A stretch of 64,000 nucleotides of DNA. It comes from Actinoplanes sp. KI2 (GTDB lineage: Bacteria; Actinomycetota; Actinomycetes; Mycobacteriales; Micromonosporaceae). Positions 7,874-16,518 of this stretch are shown piece after piece. The position numbers and the translations under genes were made by a program. Within the stretch, counting starts at the first letter, position 1; each line of letters begins with the position of its first letter. The stretch spans positions 1 to 64,000 of the forward strand of contig NZ_JAOSZE010000014.1 of NCBI RefSeq assembly GCF_025630775.1. Direction: 5' to 3'. The notes under the pieces were generated by a model. It did not search any database. It was not told where the DNA came from and worked only from the letters and a program-made list of their open reading frames with translations.

Positions 7874-8069
7874 GGCTGTCCCTTCCACTCTCGAATCCGT
7901 TACCGGGCGACTGCTGCGGCAGGGTGGGTACGTTCACGAAGGTCGGGAACGGCATCACCGGCATGCTCGGCTCGGCCGCCTCGACCTGCTCATCCTGCTC
8001 GGCCGGCCGGTCCGGCCGACTCTCGGGATCTGCACCCGGCACAGTTTGTCCTCCGTTGCCGACTTTCAT
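7863..8069 (-). CDS. Short proline-rich peptide gene, divergent from the RiPP precursor
   Basis: A 68-aa, acidic then proline-rich peptide (MPVMPFPTFVNVPTLPQQ near residues 36-53) ending in a charged tail. It overlaps the next gene by 11 bp and starts at an ATG 145 bp from the FxsA-like start on the other strand. There are no cysteines, no signal peptide and no family I know. It could be a leader-type peptide or a small partner of the 129-aa protein. The coding call rests on the good start, the coupling and the codon pattern, so it is moderate. Confidence 0.45.
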   Translation of the reverse strand: MKVGNGGQTVPGADPESRPDRPAEQDEQVEAAEPSMPVMPFPTFVNVPTLPQQSPGNGFESGRDSRAR

Positions 8070-8214
8070 GCTGTTGGCGTCCTATGAGATCACGGACGCG
8101 CAACGACGGCAGCGTCGCACCCGCCCGGTCCGCCCGGGCGTCACCCGCCCCGATGACCACCGTAGCCTTGCCGCAATACATTGATTGTCACTACTTGCGG
8201 GGAAAGGGGGTGTC

Positions 8215-8400
8215 GTGGATCCGACGGCCGAGAACGACGCCGCGGCGTGGCAGTCACCGATGGTCGACATCTCCGGCCTGTCCCTCGAGGAGCTGGCGTC
8301 CTACGACGGCGACACCGCCCTCGCCCGCTGCCTGCGCCGCCTGTCCGCCGAGCTGGACGACCCGGCCGAACCGACGGCCGGCTTCAACTCGGCGCTCTAG
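8215..8400 (+). CDS. fxsA: FxSxx-COOH (FxsA-like) RiPP precursor peptide
   Basis: A 61-aa precursor in the FxSxx-COOH family, in which a radical-SAM enzyme makes a cyclophane cross-link in the extreme C-terminus. The last five residues are FNSAL, an exact F-x-S-x-x-COOH. The leader carries the family's 'VDISGLSLEELAS' helix and a 'LARCLRRLSAELDDP' segment. The GTG at 8215 is chosen because of a strong Shine-Dalgarno (GGAAAGGGGG) just upstream; a TTG at 8185 is a weaker alternative. The stop TAG is immediately followed by the GTG of the HExxH gene with no gap, so the two are translationally coupled. No radical-SAM (FxsB) gene is in the window. Confidence 0.85.
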   Translation: MDPTAENDAAAWQSPMVDISGLSLEELASYDGDTALARCLRRLSAELDDPAEPTAGFNSAL

Positions 8401-9852
8401 GTGCGCGCCTTCCGGCTCACCGACCCCGATTTCGCCGCCCTGGCCGCCGGTCGCCCGAGTGCCGCGACCATCGCCGAGCTGCAGCGAGCGCAGATCAGCC
8501 GGCACCTTCTCCTGCTCGGCGAGATCCTCAAGCACAAAAACGGAAAAACACCCATATGGTACGCCGAGCGACGCCCCGGCCAGGAAGTGCGAGACGTGCT
8601 GGCCGACCCCATGAATGCGCTCCACACGGCCGCCACGCTCGCCGCGCTCCGGGCCAGGACTCCCCCGCCCGGGCCCCGCGACCCGGCACCGCACCGACTC
8701 TCCGCCACCGGCCGCGGCCTCACCCTGACGGTCCGCCTCGAGGACACCGACCCGATCCGCGCCCGGCTGGGCCTGATCCCGTCCCGGCCGTTGACCCGCC
8801 CGGAGGTCGACACCTGGCAGCGCCTGCTCACCGAGGCCTGGCGGCTCCTGGTGACCCGGCACCGCCCCGCCGCGTCCATCGTCGCCGCCGTCCTGCAGGT
8901 GATCGTCCCGATCGAGCCCGACCCCGGTTCGGCCGGCCTGAGCGCCACCTCGTCCGAGGCCTTCGGCGCGGTGGCCCTGTCCGCCCCGGCCGACCCGACC
9001 GCGCTGGCCGTGGGCCTGCTGCACGAGACGCAGCACAACCTGCTGAACGCCACCCGGACCCTGTTCGACCTGGTGCTCCCGGGCATGCCGGACGTCTACT
9101 CCCCCTGGCGGGACGACCCGCGCCCGCCCTTCGGCCTCCTCCACGGCGCGTACGCCTATCTGGCCGTGGCCCGCTTCTGGCGCACCGAGGCCGCCGCCAC
9201 CCGGCACCCCCTCGCCCAGTTCGAGTTCGCCCGGTGGCGGTCCGCGGTCGCCGCGTCGGCCGACGCGCTGGACGGGTGTCTGACCCCGCCCGGCGCCCGA
9301 TTCGTCCGAGCCCTCAAGAAAGAGGTCGGCGGCTGGCTCGCCGACGAGGTCGACCCCGAGGCCGAGCGCCTGGCCCGCGGCGCGAATCTCGAGCACCGCG
9401 TCCGCTGGCGGCTGCGCAACCTCACCGTCGACGCCGAGGCGCTGATCAAGGCATGGCCGGACGGTCCGCTGCCCGAGGCGAGCCAGCGGGCCGGCACCGG
9501 GCGCGTCCTCGAACGCAGCGACCGGTTGGACCTCGTGCACCGGTTACTCCGCGAGGGTGACCAGAGTCTTCTGCCCGGAAGCCGCCAACGGCCCGGTGAT
9601 GCCGCCTGGCTACGAGGCGAATCGGGGACTGCTTGTCACGCGTACGTCCAAGGCTTGAAACAGAGTGTGAGTCGCGCCACAAAGCCGGAGGAACCGCCGG
9701 GCCCGCGCGAAGTTGACCTTTGGGCCGGAATCGCGCTCACCGGGCCGTGGCGCAGCGTGCGGGAACGGCCGGAGCTGGTACGGGCCGCCTACCTCGCCCT
9801 GCCCGACCAGGAACTCGACAAGATTGCCGAGTGGCTGAACTTCTCAAGTTGA
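8401..9852 (+). CDS. HExxH-motif peptide-modification protein (aKG-HExxH type)
   Basis: A 483-aa protein with the HExxH signature HETQH at residues 208-212, placed in the family's context 'AVGLLHETQHNLLNA', and a downstream 'YAYLAVARFWR' helix. Proteins of this kind are encoded next to FxSxx-COOH precursors and have been linked to peptide beta-hydroxylation using iron and 2-oxoglutarate. The gene begins with GTG directly after the precursor stop. The C-terminal ~110 residues (from about 370) are less conserved. The likely substrate is the adjacent FNSAL peptide. The family is fairly sure; the exact chemistry is inferred. Confidence 0.8.
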   Translation: MRAFRLTDPDFAALAAGRPSAATIAELQRAQISRHLLLLGEILKHKNGKTPIWYAERRPGQEVRDVLADPMNALHTAATLAALRARTPPPGPRDPAPHRLSATGRGLTLTVRLEDTDPIRARLGLIPSRPLTRPEVDTWQRLLTEAWRLLVTRHRPAASIVAAVLQVIVPIEPDPGSAGLSATSSEAFGAVALSAPADPTALAVGLLHETQHNLLNATRTLFDLVLPGMPDVYSPWRDDPRPPFGLLHGAYAYLAVARFWRTEAAATRHPLAQFEFARWRSAVAASADALDGCLTPPGARFVRALKKEVGGWLADEVDPEAERLARGANLEHRVRWRLRNLTVDAEALIKAWPDGPLPEASQRAGTGRVLERSDRLDLVHRLLREGDQSLLPGSRQRPGDAAWLRGESGTACHAYVQGLKQSVSRATKPEEPPGPREVDLWAGIALTGPWRSVRERPELVRAAYLALPDQELDKIAEWLNFSS

Positions 9853-9868
9853 CTTCGCGGCGGCCGAT
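9843..9868 (+). promoter_or_regulatory. FliA/WhiG-type promoter candidate before the GGDEF-EAL gene
   Basis: CTCA at 9843-9846, 16 bp, then GCCGAT at 9863-9868. This fits the sigma-28 class pattern (-35 CTCA, -10 GCCGAA/T). Transcription would start near 9876, just before the Shine-Dalgarno GCGGAGG and the ATG at 9889. The -35 box lies in the final codons of the HExxH gene. Confidence 0.6.
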
Positions 9869-9888
9869 GGACGGCGCGGAGGTGAGCT

Positions 9889-11571
9889 ATGGGCTCCAGC
9901 AAGGCTCTGGATTGGGTGCGGCGTGGCATCGACGATGCCACGATCTTCGCGTCCTTGACGGTGCTGGCCTGGCCGGTGTTCCTCGGGCGGCTGTTCGACG
10001 GTGACCATCGGCTGCTCGACTGGCTGCTGCCGGTGGGCATCGTGGCCGTGGCCGGCGTCGTGGTCTCCCATCTGGCCGATCGCCGGCCGATCGCCAAGTA
10101 CGCTCCGGTCAGCGTCGGGCTGCTGGTGGCCGCCCTGCTGAACGCGAGCGGGCGCGGCGGTGCCGGGCTCACCTGGCTGATCATCGCGGTAGCGGCCCTG
10201 ATCGTGGCGCGCCAGTTCCTCGGCGCGCGCACCAACGAGGGCCTGATCCGCGACCTCACCCGGCAGCAGGCCCAGCTCGCCCGGCAGGCGGTCCGTGACC
10301 CGCTCACCGGGCTCGGCAACCGGGCCATGTTCATGAACCACGCCCGGGACGCGCTGGCCGACGCCGACGACACCATGACGGCGGTGATCCTGCTGGACCT
10401 GGACGGGTTCAAGGGGGTCAACGACACGTACGGCCACGCCGCCGGCGACGAGCTGCTGCGGGTCGCCGCCGAGCGGCTCAACGCGAACGTGCGAGGCAAC
10501 GACACCGTCTCCCGGCTCGGCGGCGACGAGTTCGTGGTGCTGCTGCCCCGCCTCACCGACGACCAGATCGCCGACACGGTGGCCAACCGGATCCTGCGCG
10601 ACCTGCTGCAGCCGCTGGTCGTCGGCGACCACGTGCTGAGCATCCGGGCCAGCGCCGGCATCGCCTTCGCCCGCGGCGCCGAGCACGACGTGGACGCCAT
10701 CCTGCGCGAGGCGGACGTCGCTCTCTACCAGGCCAAGGAGGACGGCAAGGGTGTCGCCTGCCGGTTCGACCCGGCCCGCCTCGCCGCCGTCGAGCAGCGC
10801 CGCCGGGACGAGGACGACCTGCGCCGGGCCCTCGCCGAGCAGCAGTTCGAGGTGCACTACCAGCCGATCGTCGACCTGGCCGGCGAGCACGTCGTCGGCG
10901 TCGAGGCGCTGATCCGCTGGCAGCACCCGTCGCGCGGCTTGCTCGCGCCGGGCGCCTTCCTCGAGCTGGCCGAGGAGATCGGCATCATGCCGGAGCTGGG
11001 CATCTGGGTGCTCGAGCGGGCCTGCGAGCAGGCCGTCGAGTGGCAGCGCGACAACCCGGCCTTCGAGCTGAACGTCAACCTGTCCGCCTCGCAGCTGGGC
11101 AGCGCCTCGCTGACCGACGATGTGCGGGCGGTGCTGGAGCGCACCGGCATCCCGGCCAACCTGCTGGTGCTGGAGCTGACCGAGTCGGTCGCGCTCACCG
11201 ACCTGACCGAGTCGGCCCGGGTGCTGGCCTCGCTGAAGGCCCTGGGCGTCCGCCTCGCGCTGGACGACTTCGGCACCGGGTTCTCCTCGCTGAGCCACCT
11301 GGGCGCCCTCCCGGTCGACGTCGTGAAGATCGACCGCTCGTTCGTCCAGGCCATGCCGGACAGCGCGGACGGCACGTCGGTGGCCGAGGCGGTGCTGCAG
11401 ATCGCCCGGACGTTCGGCCTGGCCCCGGTCGCCGAGGGCGTCGAGGACGCCGGCCAGGCGGCCCGGTTGCGCGATCTCAACTGCGCGCAGGCGCAGGGCT
11501 ACCACTTCGCCAAACCGATGCCGGCGGCCGACATCCGCGACCTGCTGACCCTCCAGGGCTCGGCGACGTAG
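9889..11571 (+). CDS. Membrane GGDEF-EAL protein (c-di-GMP turnover)
   Basis: A 560-aa protein with about three or four N-terminal membrane helices (residues ~18-110), a GGDEF diguanylate cyclase domain and a C-terminal EAL phosphodiesterase domain. The cyclase signature GGDEF is intact at 211-215 and is preceded at the right distance by the product-inhibition I-site (R202-x-x-D205). The EAL motif is intact (about 339-341), with later 'LDDFGTGFSSL' and 'DVVKIDRSF' motifs. Both activities are therefore possible, and the I-site suggests feedback control. It is cytoplasm-facing at the membrane. The FliA/WhiG-type site just upstream resembles those near the pil genes, so it may tune c-di-GMP in the same cell type that makes pili. 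Confidence 0.93.
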   Translation: MGSSKALDWVRRGIDDATIFASLTVLAWPVFLGRLFDGDHRLLDWLLPVGIVAVAGVVVSHLADRRPIAKYAPVSVGLLVAALLNASGRGGAGLTWLIIAVAALIVARQFLGARTNEGLIRDLTRQQAQLARQAVRDPLTGLGNRAMFMNHARDALADADDTMTAVILLDLDGFKGVNDTYGHAAGDELLRVAAERLNANVRGNDTVSRLGGDEFVVLLPRLTDDQIADTVANRILRDLLQPLVVGDHVLSIRASAGIAFARGAEHDVDAILREADVALYQAKEDGKGVACRFDPARLAAVEQRRRDEDDLRRALAEQQFEVHYQPIVDLAGEHVVGVEALIRWQHPSRGLLAPGAFLELAEEIGIMPELGIWVLERACEQAVEWQRDNPAFELNVNLSASQLGSASLTDDVRAVLERTGIPANLLVLELTESVALTDLTESARVLASLKALGVRLALDDFGTGFSSLSHLGALPVDVVKIDRSFVQAMPDSADGTSVAEAVLQIARTFGLAPVAEGVEDAGQAARLRDLNCAQAQGYHFAKPMPAADIRDLLTLQGSAT

Positions 11572-11592
11572 TCCGGTGGCCAAGGGTCTGTC

Positions 11593-14016
11593 CTAGAGGG
11601 GCGGGAGGTCGACTTCCGTCTCCAGGCGAACGCCGGCGGCCACCCGGGCCAGCAGCGGGTGGCCCTCGCCGTACGCCTTGGCCAGGGCCGCCGTCACCTG
11701 GTGCCGGGCCTCCTCGTCGCCGCCGTCGAGGACGGCGTTCCAGGCGCAGGCCAGGGTGTCCGGGTGTTCGGCGCCGCGCAGCAGGTGAGAGCGCTGCCAG
11801 GTGTCGGCGGCGATCTGCTGGGCCTCCTGCCGCTCGCCCAGGCCGAACAGGTCGGTGGCGTAGCCGTTGGCGCAGGCGAGCGTGAACGGGTGGTCGGCGC
11901 CGACGCTGCGCCGCAGGCCGTGCAGCGCCTCCTGATCGATGCGGCGGGCCTCCACCCGGCCGCCGCGGGCGCGCACGACGCCGGCCAGGCCGGCGGTGGC
12001 GGCCAGGGTGAACGGGTGGTCCTCGCCGAGCAGTGAGTGATAGCGGACCACCGCGCGTTCCAGCAGGTCGAGGGCCCGGCCCAGGTCGCCGGCCGCGGTC
12101 GCGGCGTGGGCCAGCGTGACGATCGCGCCCAGCGTCTCCACGTGCTGGTCGCCGAAGCGCCGCCGGGTCAGCTCGGCGGTGGTCTCGGCCAGGGCCAGCG
12201 CGTCCGGCCGGCAGCGGCGGCGGGCGGCCATCGCGGCGACCCGGGCCGCCCAGATCGCGAACGGATGGTCCTCGGCGACCGTGCCCGGCCGGATCGAGGC
12301 CAGCACCTCGGCGGCGCCGGCGTAGTCGCCCATGCCGAACATGTCGTAGGCGAGCCCGGCCCGGGAGGACAGGATCTCCGGGTGGCCGTCGGCGAGGACC
12401 GCCTGGCGCTGCCGCAGGGTCTGCTCGTCGACCGTGCGGGCGCCCCGGAAGTCGCCGAGCAGGCGCAGGTCGGCGGCCAGGTTGTTGGCACAGCGCAGCG
12501 CGGTCGGGAAGCCCTCGCCGAACAGCCGGCGGTAGCGGACCAGGTTGTCGGCGTCGAGCTGGCGGGCCTGGCCGAAGATGCCCCGGATGCGCAGGTCGGC
12601 GCCGACGCTGTTGGCGGTGGCCAGGGTGGTCTCGTCGTCGGCGCCGAGCGCGGACCGCTGGGACCGCAGGGTCTGCTCGTTGAGCTGCCGGGCCTCGGCC
12701 GTGCGGCCGAGCGCCCGCAGCGCGTTGGCGAGGTGGAACGAGGCCAGCAGGGTCTGCTCGTCGGTCTCGCCGAGGGTCTCCCGCCAGCGCTGCCGGGCCG
12801 CGGCGGCGAGGTCGCGGCTGGAGTCGTAGTCGCCCCTCGCGTACAGGAACCGCACGCAGTTGATCACCAGCTGGCGGATCTCCTCGCGGTCCGCGCCGAG
12901 CACGTCGGAGTGGATCAGGTGCGGGGTGAGCTCGGCGTACCGGGCACGGACGGCCGGGTCGTCCGGGTCACCCGGGTCGGCGGCGGCGAGCATGCCGCGG
13001 ACCGTGGCGAGCAGCGTGACGTGCCGGGCCGAGTCGAGCCCCTGGCCGAGCAGGGTGCGGGCGAGCGGGTGCACGATCAGCTGCTCGCCGGGCGGGTCGA
13101 GCTCGGCCAGCCCGTACCGGCCGATCAGCCGGAGCGCGGCCTTCAACCGGCGCTCGATGCGCACGGTCTCGCCGAGCTCGGCGGAGAGCGGCAGCATGCG
13201 GGCGCCCCACAGCAGCCGCCAGGAGACCGGCGCGCTGCCGAGGAAGGCGCCCAGCTCGAGCAGTTGGTACGCGGCCGGGGAGTCGGCCCGCAGCGCCTCC
13301 GCGGCCAGCTGCCAGGCCACCCCGATCGGATTCGCGAGGGAGTCGTCCCGATGTTTCTCCTCGAATCGGGCCAGATACTCCTTTACCGACCAGCCGGTCA
13401 TGGCGCGGGCGGCCGCGGCCAGCACCAGGGCCATCGGCAGGTCGCCGAGGCGCTCGGCGATCTGCTCCGCGTCGGCGATGGATAGTTCCGGGCCGCGCCG
13501 GCGCAGCAAATCGACGCTGTCGGGGCGGTCGAAGACGCCGACCGGCAGCGCCTGCGCCACCTCGGCCGGCCAGTGCGGGTTGCGGCTGGTCACCAGCACG
13601 TGCCCGGCACCGCTGGGCAGGTACGCCTTGATCTCGTCGGGCCGGTTGGCGTCCTCGAAGACGATCAGCCAGTTCCGGTACGGCTCGCCGCGGCTGAGCG
13701 CGTCGCGTACCTCGGCGAGCGTGCGGTTGATGTCGCCGGTCTCCGGGAGGCCCAGCTCCTGGGCGAGGCCGATCAGCGCGTGCCGGGCGCCGGCCGACTG
13801 CTCCGAGGGGATCCACCACACCAGGTCGTACGTCTCGGCGTAGCGGTAGACGTACTCGGCGGCCAGCTGGGTGCGCCCGGTGCCGCCCAGCGGGTGATCG
13901 TCGCCGGGGAGCAGCACCACGGCGCCCGCGGCGAGACACTCCCGCAGGCGGGACAGGAGATCCTCGCGACCCACGAAACCGGGGTTACGTGGCGGCAGAC
14001 CGCCCAGGATCGGCAT
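11593..14016 (-). CDS. FxsT-like NB-ARC/TPR protein with altered P-loop
   Basis: An 807-aa protein resembling the tetratricopeptide protein of FxSxx-COOH systems. The start has PPRNPGFVGREDLLSRLREC, then an NB-ARC-like domain with 'YDLVWWIPSEQ', 'WLIVFEDANRP', 'VLVTSRNPHW' and 'LGDLPMALVLAAAA', followed from about residue 370 by many TPR units with repeated 'LGADDETTLATANSVGADLR'-type blocks. The Walker A is GGTGRT (44-49), with arginine in place of the catalytic lysine, so ATP binding may be weakened. It lies 1.7 kb from the FxsA-like and HExxH genes, on the opposite strand and separated by the GGDEF-EAL gene. A role as sensor or regulator of that RiPP is inferred from family and position. 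Confidence 0.8.
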   Translation of the reverse strand: MPILGGLPPRNPGFVGREDLLSRLRECLAAGAVVLLPGDDHPLGGTGRTQLAAEYVYRYAETYDLVWWIPSEQSAGARHALIGLAQELGLPETGDINRTLAEVRDALSRGEPYRNWLIVFEDANRPDEIKAYLPSGAGHVLVTSRNPHWPAEVAQALPVGVFDRPDSVDLLRRRGPELSIADAEQIAERLGDLPMALVLAAAARAMTGWSVKEYLARFEEKHRDDSLANPIGVAWQLAAEALRADSPAAYQLLELGAFLGSAPVSWRLLWGARMLPLSAELGETVRIERRLKAALRLIGRYGLAELDPPGEQLIVHPLARTLLGQGLDSARHVTLLATVRGMLAAADPGDPDDPAVRARYAELTPHLIHSDVLGADREEIRQLVINCVRFLYARGDYDSSRDLAAAARQRWRETLGETDEQTLLASFHLANALRALGRTAEARQLNEQTLRSQRSALGADDETTLATANSVGADLRIRGIFGQARQLDADNLVRYRRLFGEGFPTALRCANNLAADLRLLGDFRGARTVDEQTLRQRQAVLADGHPEILSSRAGLAYDMFGMGDYAGAAEVLASIRPGTVAEDHPFAIWAARVAAMAARRRCRPDALALAETTAELTRRRFGDQHVETLGAIVTLAHAATAAGDLGRALDLLERAVVRYHSLLGEDHPFTLAATAGLAGVVRARGGRVEARRIDQEALHGLRRSVGADHPFTLACANGYATDLFGLGERQEAQQIAADTWQRSHLLRGAEHPDTLACAWNAVLDGGDEEARHQVTAALAKAYGEGHPLLARVAAGVRLETEVDLPPL

Positions 14017-14084
14017 GCCGATTACCGTACGTGGAAACGTGACGACAGTGGAAGACGGAAGACCGGGTTACCTGATGCGTTTGT

Positions 14085-14133
14085 GACGACTATGGACACC
14101 GATAGTGACGAAACCGCGGTGTCCACAGTCGTC
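14085..14133 (-). terminator. Stem-loop terminator after the MFS gene
   Basis: Arms GACGACTATGGACACCG (14085-14101) and CGGTGTCCACAGTCGTC (14117-14133) pair over 17 bp with one mismatch around a 15-nt loop. The stem-loop begins 7 bp beyond the MFS stop on the minus strand and ends 69 bp before the FxsT-like start. No strong T-run follows. Confidence 0.65.
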
Positions 14134-14139
14134 GGAGAC

Positions 14140-15429
14140 TCACGCCTTGGCCGCCGTGACCAGGCCGATCCCCGGGGCGATCGGCTTCATCCGCCGACCG
14201 GCGAACAGCATCAGGCTGAGCAGGCTCGCGAGGATCGCCAGCGCGCCGGCGCCGTACCAGGCCGCGTCGTACGCCCCCAGCTGATCCCGCAGCAGGCCGG
14301 CGGTGCTGGCCGCGATCGCCGCGCCGAACTGGTGCGAGGCGAACACCCAGCCGAAGACGACCGGGCCGGCGGCGCCGAAGTACTCCCGGCACAGGGTCAC
14401 CGTCGGCGGCACGGTCGCCACCCAGTCGAGCCCGTAGAACAGGATGAACACCACCATGCTCGGGTGCGCGCTCGCCGCGAACAGCGACGGCAGCACCAGC
14501 AGCGACAGCCCCCGGCCGAAGTAGTAGATGCCCAGCAGCACCCGGCTGTCGACCCGGTCGGTGAGCCAGCCGGAGACGATCGTGCCGGCGATGTCGAAGA
14601 GGCCGACCAGGGCGAGCAGACCGGCGGCGGTGGTCTCCGGCATGCCGTGGTCGTGCGCGGCCGGGATGAAGTGGGTGCCGACCAGCCCGTTGGTGGTCGC
14701 ACCGCAGATCGCGAAGCCGCCGGCCAGCAGCCAGAACGGCCCGGTGCGGGCGGCCTGGCCGAGGGCGCGGACCGCGGTGCGGGCCGCTCCGGCCGGAGCG
14801 ATGGGCTTCGGCTCCTCATACTCGCCGCCGTACGGGCCGATGCCGAGCTCCGCCGGATGATCACGTAGCTTCCACCCGACCAGCGGCACGACCAGCAGGG
14901 CCACCCCGGCCACGGTCATCGCCGCGAACCGCCAGCTGTACTGCTCGGTGAGGGTGGCCAGGACCGGCAAGAAGATCAGGTTGCCGGCCGCGCCACCGGC
15001 CGTGAGCACGCCGGTGACCAGGCCACGATGCTTGACGAACCAGCGGTTGGTGACGACCGCCACGAAGCCGAGCGCCATCGAGCCGGTGCCGAGCCCGACC
15101 AGCACGCCCCAGCAGAGGATGAGCTGCCAGCTCTGCCGCATGAAGACGGTGAGCCCGGAGCCGGCCGAGACCAGCAGCAGCGCGCCCATCACCACCCGCC
15201 GAATGCCGAATCGCTCCATCAGGGCGGCGGCGAACGGCGCGGTGAGGCCATAGAGCAGCAGGTTGACCGAGACGGCCGCGGAGATCGTGCCGAGCGACCA
15301 GCCGAACTCGTCGTGCAGCGGGCGGAGCATGACCGACGGGGTCGCCCGGAAGCCGGCCGACCCGACCAACGCGACGAAGGCAACGGCGGCGACGAACCAG
15401 GCTGGATGGATCTTGTACGTCTTGGGCAC
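14140..15429 (-). CDS. MFS transporter (12 TM)
   Basis: A ~429-aa major facilitator with about twelve hydrophobic segments and a short basic central loop near residues 190-215. The fold resembles the monocarboxylate/oxalate-formate antiporter subgroup ('GWSLGTISAAVSVNLLLYGL', 'GLGTGSMALGFVAVV'). The substrate cannot be read from sequence. The GTG at 15429 is preferred over the upstream ATG because GGAG precedes it at good distance and the upstream residues would overlap the divergent regulator. It diverges from the GlxA-type regulator, which may control it. Confidence 0.85.
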   Translation of the reverse strand: MPKTYKIHPAWFVAAVAFVALVGSAGFRATPSVMLRPLHDEFGWSLGTISAAVSVNLLLYGLTAPFAAALMERFGIRRVVMGALLLVSAGSGLTVFMRQSWQLILCWGVLVGLGTGSMALGFVAVVTNRWFVKHRGLVTGVLTAGGAAGNLIFLPVLATLTEQYSWRFAAMTVAGVALLVVPLVGWKLRDHPAELGIGPYGGEYEEPKPIAPAGAARTAVRALGQAARTGPFWLLAGGFAICGATTNGLVGTHFIPAAHDHGMPETTAAGLLALVGLFDIAGTIVSGWLTDRVDSRVLLGIYYFGRGLSLLVLPSLFAASAHPSMVVFILFYGLDWVATVPPTVTLCREYFGAAGPVVFGWVFASHQFGAAIAASTAGLLRDQLGAYDAAWYGAGALAILASLLSLMLFAGRRMKPIAPGIGLVTAAKA

Positions 15430-15481
15430 GACTCCATGATCGTGCGACGTGGCCGGCTGGGCGAGTGGCCGGGAGGCCATC

Positions 15482-16489
15482 ATGCGCAAGAATTGGGCCA
15501 TGGTCCCTCACCAGATCGCGGTACTGGCCCTGGACGGCGTCGTCGGCTACGACCTCGGCACGCCGCCACAGGTCTTCCATGCCGCCCGCAAGAGCGACGA
15601 CGACCGGTTCTACGACGTACGGGTGTGCAGCGCCGGCCCGATCCACAGCACCGCCGGGTTCACCGTGATCCCCGACCACGGCCTGGAAGCGCTCGAGGAC
15701 GCCGGCACCGTTCTGGTCCCCGGCGTCGGCACCGGTGGCCCGGTCACCGACGGCACCATCCCGCCCGAGATCAAAGAGGCACTGCTGGCCGCCGCCGCCC
15801 GCGGGGCCCGGATCGTCTCGATCTGCACCGGTGCCTCGGTGCTGGCCGCCGCCGGCCTGCTCGACGGCCGCACCGCCGCCACCCACTGGGCCTGGGCAGG
15901 GCGCATCTCCCGGCTGTACCCGCGGGTGAACTGGAACTTCGACGTGCTGTTCGTGGACGACGGCGACATACTCACCTCGGCCGGGGTGGGCGCCGGCGTC
16001 GACCTCTGCCTGCACATCGTGCGCAGCGACCACGGCGCCGAGGCGGCCAACCGGGCGGCCCGCCGCTGCGTGGTGCCCGCGGTCCGCGAGGGTGGGCAGG
16101 CGCAGTACATCGAACGGCCGGTGCCGGCGAGCGCGGGGGCGGGCACCGCGCCGACCCGGGCGTGGGCGCTGGACCGGCTGGCCGAGCCGGTCAGCCTCGA
16201 GGAGATGGCCGGGCACGCGCGGATGAGCGTACGGACCTTCACCCGCCGCTTCCGGGAGGAGACCGGGATGAGCCCGCGGCAGTGGCTGCTGCGCGAGCGG
16301 GTCGCGCACGCTCAGCTTCTGCTCGAGTCGACCGATCTTGGAGTCGACGCGGTGGCCCGGCGCTCGGGCTTGGGCAGCGCCACGGCTCTGCGGCAACACC
16401 TGCAGGCGACGATCGGGGTGGCGCCCAGCGCGTACCGGCGGACCTTCCGGAACTCGGCCTTCCGGCATCCCGTGCAATCTGGGTCGTAG
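15482..16489 (+). CDS. GlxA-family regulator (DJ-1/PfpI + AraC HTH)
   Basis: A ~335-aa regulator with an N-terminal DJ-1/PfpI-like domain (residues ~6-180; nucleophile-elbow segment VSICTGASVLAAAGLL with its cysteine) and a C-terminal AraC-type double helix-turn-helix (residues ~220-320, MSVRTFTRRFREETGMSP and the second HTH 'VDAVARRSGLGSATALRQHL'). Members sense metabolites through the amidotransferase-like domain. The ATG at 15482 has GGGAGG upstream; an ATG at 15500 is an alternative. It is divergent from the MFS gene across ~50 bp, the usual arrangement of a regulator with its target. Its 3' end lies immediately upstream of pilB and probably houses that promoter. Confidence 0.9.
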   Translation: MRKNWAMVPHQIAVLALDGVVGYDLGTPPQVFHAARKSDDDRFYDVRVCSAGPIHSTAGFTVIPDHGLEALEDAGTVLVPGVGTGGPVTDGTIPPEIKEALLAAAARGARIVSICTGASVLAAAGLLDGRTAATHWAWAGRISRLYPRVNWNFDVLFVDDGDILTSAGVGAGVDLCLHIVRSDHGAEAANRAARRCVVPAVREGGQAQYIERPVPASAGAGTAPTRAWALDRLAEPVSLEEMAGHARMSVRTFTRRFREETGMSPRQWLLRERVAHAQLLLESTDLGVDAVARRSGLGSATALRQHLQATIGVAPSAYRRTFRNSAFRHPVQSGS

Positions 16490-16492
16490 CAT

Positions 16493-16518
16493 CTCAGTTC
16501 GGACGCATGGCGTCCGAT
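16493..16518 (+). promoter_or_regulatory. Weak FliA/WhiG-type site at pilB
   Basis: CTCA at 16493-16496, 16 bp, TCCGAT at 16513-16518. The spacing is identical to the other four candidate sites, but the -10 has T for G in the first position and overlaps the annotated ATG (16517). If used, pilB would start at a later codon, for example the in-frame GTG at 16529. A hairpin GGACGC-ATG-GCGTCC (16501-16515) overlaps it. Confidence 0.3.
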
